A stretch of DNA of 21,909 nucleotides from Aeromicrobium sp. (GTDB lineage: Bacteria > Actinomycetota > Actinomycetes > Propionibacteriales > Nocardioidaceae): positions 1 through 21,909 of the forward strand of contig JALRKU010000173.1 of NCBI GenBank assembly GCA_023254755.1. Reading direction: 5' to 3'. Under the pieces are notes generated by a model. That model ran no database searches. It was not told where the DNA came from and saw nothing but the letters and a program-made list of their open reading frames with translations. The position numbers and the translations under genes are program-made. Shown one piece after another: positions 5,875 through 13,668 of the stretch (position 1 is its first letter; every line of letters starts with the position of its first letter).

Positions 5875-6890
5875 GCGCGTCGCTGCACCCGGTGCAGGGC
5901 GAGCCGCTCGAGGTCCTCGAGCTCGTCAGCACCTGGATCCGCGACGGCGGGCCGCCGCTGACGATGCGGACGTCGGGCAGCACGGGCGAGCCCAAGCTCG
6001 TGGTGCTGTCGCGCGACGCGATGGTCGCCTCGGCCACGGCGGCGCTCGAACGGCTCGGTGGCCCCGGGGGCTGGTTGCTCCCGATCCCGGTCACGGGAGT
6101 CGGGGGCCTTCAGGTGCTCGTGCGATCGGTGCTCGCCGGGACCAGTCCCGTGGTCCGCCCCGAGCTCTCGGTCGACGGGATCGCGGGCGACCGCCGCTAC
6201 GTGTCGATCGTGCCCACCCAGCTGCACCGGCTCGACGTCGCCGGCCGTCTGGCCGACCTCGCTCCGTTCGACGCCGTGCTGCTCGGCGGTGCCGCTGCCG
6301 ACCCCGATCTGCTGAGACGCGCCGCCCAGGCGGGCGTGCGCGTCGTCCGCACCTACGGCATGACCGAGACCTGCGGCGGCTGCGTCTACGACGGGCTGCC
6401 GCTCGACGGCGTGGAGGTGCGGATCGTCGACGACCAGGTCGAGCTGTCGGGTCCGGTGCTGATGGACCGTTACACGGACGCGGCCCGCACCGCCGAGGTG
6501 CTGCGCGACGGCTGGTTCCGCACCGGCGACCTCGGCTCGATCGGCACGGACGGTCGGCTGCGCGTCACCGGCCGGCTCGACGACGTGGTGCAGAGTGGTG
6601 GGGTCAAGGTGCCCCTGCCCGCGGTCACGGCCGCGGTCCGACGGCTCGAGGGCGTGCGCGACGCGGTCGTGCTCGCTCGCCCCGATCCCGAGTGGGGCGC
6701 TCGAGTGGTGGCCTTCGTGGTGCCCGACGACGCCGTCTGCCTCGACGGTCTCGGTCTCGACGCCGTGCGCGACGGCGTCGAGCAGCAGGGCCTCGCCCGC
6801 ACCTGGACCCCGCGCGAGGTCGTGCTGGTCGACACCCTGCCGCTGCTGCCGAACGGCAAGATCGACCGCCAGCGGCTGCTGCGCGGCTGA
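5871..6890 (+). CDS. menE: o-Succinylbenzoate-CoA ligase
   Basis: 339 residues, a compact actinobacterial form of the ANL adenylating superfamily. MenE activates o-succinylbenzoate with ATP and CoA. Motifs in order: P-loop-like TSGSTGEPK (34-42), TYGMTETCGG (161-170), WFRTGDLG (215-222) with D220, the hinge-region GRLDDVVQSGGVKV (234-247), and the C-terminal catalytic lysine K330 in LPNGKIDR. The protein lacks the N-terminal roughly 100 residues of longer acyl-CoA synthetases, which is normal for this MenE group. The GTG at 5871 overlaps the HTH gene stop (GTGA), and the family's sequence begins close to it, so the much longer upstream open frame is rejected. The neighbours menA, menC and menD agree with the call. 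Confidence 0.94.
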   Translation: MSASLHPVQGEPLEVLELVSTWIRDGGPPLTMRTSGSTGEPKLVVLSRDAMVASATAALERLGGPGGWLLPIPVTGVGGLQVLVRSVLAGTSPVVRPELSVDGIAGDRRYVSIVPTQLHRLDVAGRLADLAPFDAVLLGGAAADPDLLRRAAQAGVRVVRTYGMTETCGGCVYDGLPLDGVEVRIVDDQVELSGPVLMDRYTDAARTAEVLRDGWFRTGDLGSIGTDGRLRVTGRLDDVVQSGGVKVPLPAVTAAVRRLEGVRDAVVLARPDPEWGARVVAFVVPDDAVCLDGLGLDAVRDGVEQQGLARTWTPREVVLVDTLPLLPNGKIDRQRLLRG

Positions 6891-6910
6891 TGCCCTCACC
6901 ACCCCGGGCC

Positions 6911-6916
6911 TACCGT
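6911..6916 (+). promoter_or_regulatory. -10 element for the NAD(P)-binding gene (leaderless)
   Basis: TACCGT followed by GGGGTC (6 bases) and the ATG at 6923. It is the same hexamer and spacing as at the PLDc_N-type gene. No strong -35 is visible. Confidence 0.5.
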
Positions 6917-6922
6917 GGGGTC

Positions 6923-7579
6923 ATGAGTCGCATCGCCGTCGTCGGGGGTCATGGCAAGGTCGCGCTCCGGCTGATCCCCCTGCTGGTCGAGGCCGGGCAC
7001 GTCCCGGTCGCCCTGGTCCGCCGCGAGGAGTACCGGGCCGAGCTCGAGGGGCTCGGCGCCGAGGTGCGCCTGGTCGACATCGAGTCCGACGACGTCGAGG
7101 CGTTCGCCGGTGCCTTCACCGGCGCCGACGCCGTGGTCTTCGCCGCCGGCGGCGGGGCCGACGGCAACGTCGAGCGCAAGCGGACGGTCGACCTCGGCGG
7201 ATCGCTGAAGTCGATCGACGGAGCGCTCGAGGCGGGCGCACGACGATTCGTGCAGGTCTCGGCGATCTCGGTCGACGAGCCGCTGCCGGACGACACCTCG
7301 CCGGTCTGGCGCGCCTACGTCGAGGCCAAGCGCGACGCCGACGCGGCGCTGCGCACGAGCGCGCTCGAGTGGACGATCATCCGTCCCGGTGGGCTCACCG
7401 ACGACGATCCCACGGGAGCGGTCGACCTGGGACCCGACGTGCAGCGCGGCGAGGTCTCGCGCGCCGACGTCGCGGCGGTCCTCGCGGCGGTGCTCGACGA
7501 CCCCCGCACGATCGGCCACCAGTGGAACCTGGTGGCCGGCGACGCCTCGATCGACGCGGCGATCGACGCCCTGGTCTGA
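6923..7579 (+). CDS. NAD(P)H-binding SDR-like protein (NmrA/atypical SDR type)
   Basis: 218 residues forming a single Rossmann domain. The nucleotide-binding loop is VVGGHGKVA at residues 6-14, with a downstream strand DAVVFAAGGG (69-78). The YxxxK pair is present as Y132 and K136 in RAYVEAKRDAD, followed by EWTIIRPGGLTDD, typical of atypical short-chain dehydrogenases and the NAD(P)H-binding family. No known menaquinone step requires such an enzyme at this point, so its place between menE and menC may be incidental or may mark an unrecognised accessory function. The ATG was chosen because the Rossmann motif begins four residues later and a TACCGT hexamer lies 6 bases upstream. Longer upstream frames run through menE and are rejected. 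The substrate is unknown. Confidence 0.85.
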   Translation: MSRIAVVGGHGKVALRLIPLLVEAGHVPVALVRREEYRAELEGLGAEVRLVDIESDDVEAFAGAFTGADAVVFAAGGGADGNVERKRTVDLGGSLKSIDGALEAGARRFVQVSAISVDEPLPDDTSPVWRAYVEAKRDADAALRTSALEWTIIRPGGLTDDDPTGAVDLGPDVQRGEVSRADVAAVLAAVLDDPRTIGHQWNLVAGDASIDAAIDALV

Positions 7580-7611
7580 CCCGCTCCGGTCGCCGCGCGC
7601 GGTCGGGCGAC

Positions 7612-7617
7612 TACCCT
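7612..7617 (+). promoter_or_regulatory. menC: -10 element for menC-menD (leaderless)
   Basis: TACCCT, then 6 bases (CGGGGA) and the GTG at 7624. It indicates that menC-menD have their own promoter, although they closely follow the NAD(P)-binding gene. Confidence 0.5.
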
Positions 7618-7623
7618 CGGGGA

Positions 7624-8568
7624 GTGCAGCTCCGGACCTTCGCGATCGACATGCCGACGTCGTTCCGCGGCATCACCCGGCGCGAGGGGATGCTCGTCGA
7701 AGGTCCTGCCGGCTGGGCCGAGTTCAGCCCGTTCCTCGACTACTCACCGGCCGAGTGCGTCCCGTGGCTGCGCGCCGCCCTCGACTCGGCCGAGCGGGCG
7801 TGGCCTGCGCCGGTGCGCGACCGGGTGCCGGTCAACTGCACGGTGCCCGCGGTGGACCCCGAGCGTGCCGCCGACGTCGTCCGGGCGTCGGGCTGCGGCA
7901 CCGCGAAGGTCAAGGTGGCCGAGCGTGGACAGGACCTCGCCGCCGACGTCGCCCGCGTCGAGGCGGTGCGCGACGCGCTGGGCCCGTCGGGGCGGGTGCG
8001 CGTCGACGCCAACGGCGGCTGGGACGTCGACACCGCGGTGCGCGCCGTCACCGCGCTCGACCGGGCAGCCGGCGGCCTGGAGTACGTGGAGCAGCCGTGC
8101 GCCTCGGTCGAGGAGCTCGCTGCCGTGCGGCGTCGCGTCGACGTCCCGGTCGCGGCGGACGAGTCGATCCGCCGGGCCGACGACCCGTACCGCGTCGTCG
8201 CACTCGAGGCCGCCGACGTCGCGGTGCTCAAGGTCCAGCCGCTCGGCGGCGTGCACGCGTGCCTGGAGATCGCCGAGCGCATCGGACTCCCGGTCGTGGT
8301 CTCCAGCGCGGTCGACACGTCGATCGGCCTGGCCGCGGGGCTGGCCGTCGCCGCGGCGCTCCCCGAGCTGCCCCACGCCTGCGGTCTCGCGACGACGTCG
8401 CTGCTCGCCGGCGACGTCGTGGCCGAGCCGCTGCGGCCGGTCGACGGCACGCTCCCGGTCGGCCGCACCGAGGTCGACCCCGTCGCGCTCGCTGCGGTGG
8501 CCGCCGACCCGGCCACGGACGCCCGCTGGCACGCGCGGCTCGCGGCCGTGCAGGAGTGCATGTCGTGA
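7624..8568 (+). CDS. menC: o-Succinylbenzoate synthase
   Basis: 314-residue enolase-superfamily enzyme that dehydrates SHCHC to o-succinylbenzoate. The catalytic set is complete: K95-V-K97 in TAKVKVAE, metal ligands D128 (VDANGGW), E156 (YVEQP) and D179 (AADES), and the second catalytic lysine K203 in VLKVQPLGG. The N-terminal capping domain is short, as in actinobacterial MenC. The start is a GTG at 7624, preceded by TACCCT at leaderless spacing; it begins VQLRTFAIDMPTSFRG, a typical MenC opening. The stop overlaps the menD start as GTGA. The longest open frame in this register extends far upstream through other genes and is not real. Confidence 0.94.
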   Translation: MQLRTFAIDMPTSFRGITRREGMLVEGPAGWAEFSPFLDYSPAECVPWLRAALDSAERAWPAPVRDRVPVNCTVPAVDPERAADVVRASGCGTAKVKVAERGQDLAADVARVEAVRDALGPSGRVRVDANGGWDVDTAVRAVTALDRAAGGLEYVEQPCASVEELAAVRRRVDVPVAADESIRRADDPYRVVALEAADVAVLKVQPLGGVHACLEIAERIGLPVVVSSAVDTSIGLAAGLAVAAALPELPHACGLATTSLLAGDVVAEPLRPVDGTLPVGRTEVDPVALAAVAADPATDARWHARLAAVQECMS

Positions 8569-10127
8569 GCCCGTCGGTCGTCCTCGCGCGTCAGCTGGTC
8601 GAGCGTCTGCTCGCCTGCGGCGTCACCGACGCCGTGCTCGCGCCCGGGTCCCGGTCCGGTCCGGTCGCCCTGGCGCTGCACGCCGCCGACGCCCAGGACC
8701 TGCTCAGGCTGCACGTCCGGGTCGACGAGCGCGAGGCGGGCTTCCTGGCGCTCGGGCTCGCCCGGGCCGGGCGTCGGATCGTGCCCGTCGTGACGACCTC
8801 CGGCACCGCGGCGGTCAACCTGCACCCGGCCATGGTCGAGGCGCTGCACACCCGCACGCCGGTCGTCGCCGTCACGGCCGACCGCCCGGCACGGCTGCGG
8901 GGCACCGGCGCCAACCAGACGACCGACCAGGTGGGGCTGTTCCCCGGCGTCGCCTGCACGGGCGACCCCGCCGACCTCGGCGCCCTCGACGAGCCCTTGC
9001 AGCTCAACCTCGAGCTCGACGAGCCGTTGGTCGAGCCGACGGAGTGGACCTTCGCGGTTGCGCCGGGCGAGACGTGGAGCCGACCCGTGGCCCCTGTCCT
9101 GGGGATGCTGGACGCCGCCGTGCCCACCGTCGTCGTCGCGGGAGACGGTGCCGGGCCGGTGGCTCGACGCGTCGCCGAGGTCGCCGGGTGGCCGGTGCTC
9201 GCCGAGCCGACGTCGGGCGCCCGCACCGGCGACCACGCCCTGACGGCCTACCGACTCCTGCTGCCGCACCTCGAAAGTCGGATCGAGCGGGTCGTGTCGT
9301 TCGGGCACGCCACCTTGTCGCGCCCGGTGACGGCCCTGCTGTCCCGCGGTGACCTCGAGGTCGTGCACGTCGGGCGCCAGGACACGTTCCCCGTCCCCAC
9401 CGGACCAGGCGTGCGCCTCGTCGACGCCGTCGAGACCGTCGGCGCGGCCGATCCGCACTGGCTCGAGCAGTGGCGTCGCGCCGACGCCGCCGCCACGGCC
9501 GCGATCGACCGGGTGCTCGACGGCTCGACACCGCTCGACGTCGCTCGCGACGTGTCGGCCGCCCTGCCGCCCGGCGGACTCCTGGTCGTCGGCTCGTCCA
9601 ACCCGATCCGCGACCTCGACCTGGTGGCTCGGCCCCATCCGGTCGGGGAGCGGCGCCGCGTGCTCGGCAACCGTGGTCTCGCGGGCATCGACGGGATGCT
9701 CTCGACGGCCGTCGGAGCGGCCCTGGCGCGGGACTCGTCGAGGGCGATCGCCCTCGTGGGCGACCTGACGTTCCTGCACGGCAGCAACGGCCTCCTCCTG
9801 GGCCCCCACGAGCCGCGACCCGACCTGACGATCGTCGTGGTCAACGACGACGGCGGCAGCATCTTCAGCACGCTCGAGCAGGGAGCGGGGGACTACGCGA
9901 GCGCCTTCGAACGGGTCTACGCCACGCCCACGGGTGCCGATCTCGGGGCGCTCTGCGCCGGCTACGGGGTCCCGCACCGTCGCGTCGGGGCGGCGTCGCT
10001 GGCGGCGGCGCTCGCTGCGGCGCCGCAGGGGATCGAGGTCGTCGAGGTCGCCGTGGACCGACAGGCTCGACGCTCGCTGTCCGAGCGACTGGCAGGTGCC
10101 GTCGCGGCGGCCGTCGACACCGCCTGA
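8565..10127 (+). CDS. menD: 2-succinyl-5-enolpyruvyl-6-hydroxy-3-cyclohexene-1-carboxylate synthase
   Basis: 520-residue ThDP-dependent enzyme. MenD condenses 2-oxoglutarate (after decarboxylation) with isochorismate. The family signature is clear: APGSRSGPVALAL (26-38), DERE with the cofactor-activating glutamate at E55, TSGTAAVNLHPAMVEA, GNRGLAGIDGMLSTAVG, the ThDP/Mg segment GDLTFLHGSNG (399-409), and VVNDDGGSIFSTLEQG. The protein is slightly shorter than the usual 550-580 residues but contains all three domains. The GTG start overlaps the menC stop (GTGA), and CAGGAG at 8551-8556 lies 8 bases upstream, which supports coupled translation. It is the last men gene before about 10 kb of unrelated genes; menF and menG follow that stretch. 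Confidence 0.95.
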   Translation: MSPSVVLARQLVERLLACGVTDAVLAPGSRSGPVALALHAADAQDLLRLHVRVDEREAGFLALGLARAGRRIVPVVTTSGTAAVNLHPAMVEALHTRTPVVAVTADRPARLRGTGANQTTDQVGLFPGVACTGDPADLGALDEPLQLNLELDEPLVEPTEWTFAVAPGETWSRPVAPVLGMLDAAVPTVVVAGDGAGPVARRVAEVAGWPVLAEPTSGARTGDHALTAYRLLLPHLESRIERVVSFGHATLSRPVTALLSRGDLEVVHVGRQDTFPVPTGPGVRLVDAVETVGAADPHWLEQWRRADAAATAAIDRVLDGSTPLDVARDVSAALPPGGLLVVGSSNPIRDLDLVARPHPVGERRRVLGNRGLAGIDGMLSTAVGAALARDSSRAIALVGDLTFLHGSNGLLLGPHEPRPDLTIVVVNDDGGSIFSTLEQGAGDYASAFERVYATPTGADLGALCAGYGVPHRRVGAASLAAALAAAPQGIEVVEVAVDRQARRSLSERLAGAVAAAVDTA

Positions 10128-10146
10128 GACCCGACCCTGACACCAG

Positions 10147-10175
10147 TTGTGGCACGGTCGTGCTCGCAGTAGGTT
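10147..10175 (+). promoter_or_regulatory. Promoter of the GMC oxidoreductase-aldehyde dehydrogenase operon
   Basis: TTGTGG at 10147-10152 and TAGGTT at 10170-10175 with a 17-base spacer. Unlike many starts in this window the -10 is 33 bases before the ATG, leaving room for a leader with a ribosome binding site. Confidence 0.5.
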
Positions 10176-10197
10176 TGTGGCGCACGTCACCACCGTC

Positions 10198-10203
10198 GAG
10201 AGG
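10198..10203 (+). promoter_or_regulatory. Ribosome binding site of the GMC oxidoreductase gene
   Basis: GAGAGG, 5 bases before the ATG at 10209. It confirms the start and marks this operon as leadered, in contrast to its leaderless neighbours. Confidence 0.5.
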
Positions 10204-10208
10204 CCAGC

Positions 10209-11803
10209 ATGTCGTCGACCCCCCGTTCCACCGACACCTTCGACCACGTCGTGATCGGGTCCGGCAGTGCCGGCGGCGTCGTCGCGGCCCGTCTGGCCGA
10301 GGACCCGCAGGTGCGGGTGCTGCTGCTCGAGGCCGGCCCCGACGACGAGGACGAGATGATCAAGATGCCCGTGGGCTTCTCGACCCTCTTCCGCACCAAG
10401 TGGGACTGGAACTACCGCACGTCGGGTCAGAAGCAGCTCGAGGGCCGCCGCAAGACGTGGCCACGGATGAAGGCGCTCGGTGGCTGCTCGTCGATGAACG
10501 CGATGATCTACATCCGCGGCGCTCGTGCCGACTACGACGAGTGGCGCGACGCGTACGGCGCCGAGGGGTGGGGCTACGACGACGTCCTGCCGTACTTCCT
10601 GCGGTCCGAGGGCAACCAGCGTCTCGACGGTCCGCTGCACAACACCGACGGGCCGCTGCACGTCGAGGACCGGCGCTACACGCACCCGCTCAGCGAGGCG
10701 TGGGTGGAGTCGGCCGTCGCGTCGGGGCTGAAGCGCAACGACGACTTCAACGGCGAGAGCCAGTACGGCACGGGCCTGTACCAGGTGACGTGCAAGGACG
10801 GTCGTCGCTGGTCGGTCGCCGACGCGTTCATCCGCCCCGCGATGGAGCGCTCGAACTTCGAGGTCCGCACCGAGGCCTTCGTGACCCGGATCCTCCTCGA
10901 CGGCGGCCGGGCCACCGGCGTGGTCTACACGTCGCGCGGCGAGGAGCACGTCGTCCGCGTCGAGGGCGAGGTGGTCCTCTCCGGCGGCGCGATCAACAGC
11001 CCGCAGCTGCTGATGCTCTCGGGCATCGGTCCCGGAGCCCACCTGCGCGAGCACGGGATCGACGTGCTGGTGGACTCTCCCGGCGTGGGCCAGAACCTGC
11101 AGGACCACCCGGTCGGCGGCCCGATCTACTACACGCACAAGACCACCGACCTGGCCGGCCAGCTGAGCCTGCGCAACCTGCTGCGCTGGCGCGCGACCGG
11201 TCGCGGTCCGCTGGCCTCGAACGTCGGTGAGTCGGGCGCCTTCCTCGACAGCCGCGACGGGCTCAACGACCCCGACATCCAGGTGTTCGTCGCGCCCACC
11301 GGGTTCATCGACAACGGCGAGCACGAGCCCGTTCGGTCGGCCGTCACCGTCGCCGCCTGCCTGGTCCGCGTCGAGAGCCGCGGCCAGATCCGGCTGCGCT
11401 CGGCCGATCCCACCTGGCACCCCGAGATCGACCCTGCCTACTTCGACGACCAGCGCGACCTCGACGCCATCGTGGCCGGGGCCAAGACACTGTCGGAGAT
11501 CTCGCAGCAGAAGCCGTTCGGCGACTTCATCCGGGCGCCGTGGATGCCCGAGACGCTCGATCCCGACGAGGCCGAGTTCGAGAGCGCCCTGCGCCGGCTC
11601 GCGCAGACGCTGTACCACCCGGTCGGCACCTGTGCGATGGGCACGATCGAGGGGAGCGTCGTGGGCCCCGACCTCACGGTGCACGGCGTCGAGGGCCTGC
11701 GGGTCGCCGACGCCTCCGTCATGCCCCGCGTCCCGCGCGGCAACACCAACGCCCCCACCATCATGATCGGCGAGAAGTGCGCCGACCTCATCAAGGAGTC
11801 AGC

Positions 11804-11807
<4 letters not shown>
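10209..11807 (+). CDS. GMC-family FAD-dependent alcohol oxidoreductase (choline dehydrogenase-like)
   Basis: 532 residues. The N-terminal FAD-binding loop is VIGSGSAGG (15-23), with the ribose-binding glutamate E41 in LLLEAG. GMC signature 1 is around residues 80-104 (TWPRMKALGGCSSMNAMIYIRG region) and signature 2 is GGAINSPQLLMLSGIG (about 259-274). The catalytic pair is H470 in LYHPVGTCAMGT and N514 in GNTNAPT. The overall length and motifs match the choline dehydrogenase/alcohol dehydrogenase branch, which oxidises an alcohol to an aldehyde and passes electrons to the respiratory chain. The specific alcohol cannot be read from sequence; choline, polyethylene glycol-type or long-chain alcohols are all possible. 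The stop overlaps the aldehyde dehydrogenase start (ATGA), so the product aldehyde is probably handed to that enzyme. Confidence 0.9.
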
Positions 11808-13327
<1,520 letters not shown>

Positions 13328-13412
13328 CGACGCCGTCGACGGTCGGTGGGCCCCGTCCTGGGTGGCACGGCCCGACGCAGGTCCGACCGATCGAGGCGGG
13401 GGCCGTCGCGAT

Positions 13413-13459
13413 CTGAGGTAGGGAATCGGGAGATCGTCCGATGTGGGGGCCTACCTCAG
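13413..13459. terminator. Two-tier hairpin downstream of the aldehyde dehydrogenase, likely terminator
   Basis: An outer 10-bp stem, CTGAGGTAGG (13413-13422) with CCTACCTCAG (13450-13459), encloses an inner 5-bp stem, ATCGG (13425-13429) with CCGAT (13438-13442). It lies 85 bases after the aldehyde dehydrogenase stop. Its left edge, ATCTGAGG, is the same as that of the hairpin downstream of ccsB, so the two may be related elements. It also lies just upstream of a possible small gene and could act in its leader. Confidence 0.5.
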
Positions 13460-13476
13460 GCGCCGAGGATCGAGGC

Positions 13477-13626
13477 ATGCTCCTTGATCCGATGGAATTC
13501 GTTCGTGACGACCACCGCACCCGACTGCGCGAGGCGGCAGGCTTCCGTGCCGCGGCTCGGCAGCGGCGCACCCTCCGTCCCAGCCGGGTGCACCGCCTGC
13601 ACCTGCCGACGCTCCGGCGCGTCTGA
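13477..13626 (+). CDS. Possible small basic protein, 49 residues
   Basis: The frame starts MLLDPMEFVRDDHRTRLREA and continues as a strongly basic, arginine-rich peptide (about 13 Arg in 49 residues). GAGG at 13465-13468 lies 8 bases before the ATG. Third codon positions are about 80% G or C, compatible with coding but not decisive in this genome. Many actinobacteria encode similar short Arg-rich proteins whose first half is a charged amphipathic helix, but no function can be assigned. It lies between the hairpin at 13413-13459 and the large regulator gene. If it is not a gene, the stretch 13328-13668 would be noncoding, holding only the hairpin. A second in-frame ATG at 13492 is an alternative start. 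Confidence 0.45.
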   Translation: MLLDPMEFVRDDHRTRLREAAGFRAAARQRRTLRPSRVHRLHLPTLRRV

Positions 13627-13668
13627 GAGGTGCCCGCCGCGTCGGTGGCGTCGGCCATGATGGACGTC

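Noticed and set aside
7740..11684. Very long open frame (1314 codons) on the minus strand
   Set aside because: It is antisense to menC, menD and the GMC oxidoreductase, whose catalytic motifs are all intact. Its product is a low-complexity Arg/Asp/Gly/His-rich string, as expected from GC-rich third-position bias.
13630..13668. Upstream GTG start for the LAL regulator
   Set aside because: The extra 13 residues have no family support, and the frame opens right after the small ORF stop. The internal ATG at 13669 gives a normal opening. The upstream starts remain possible.
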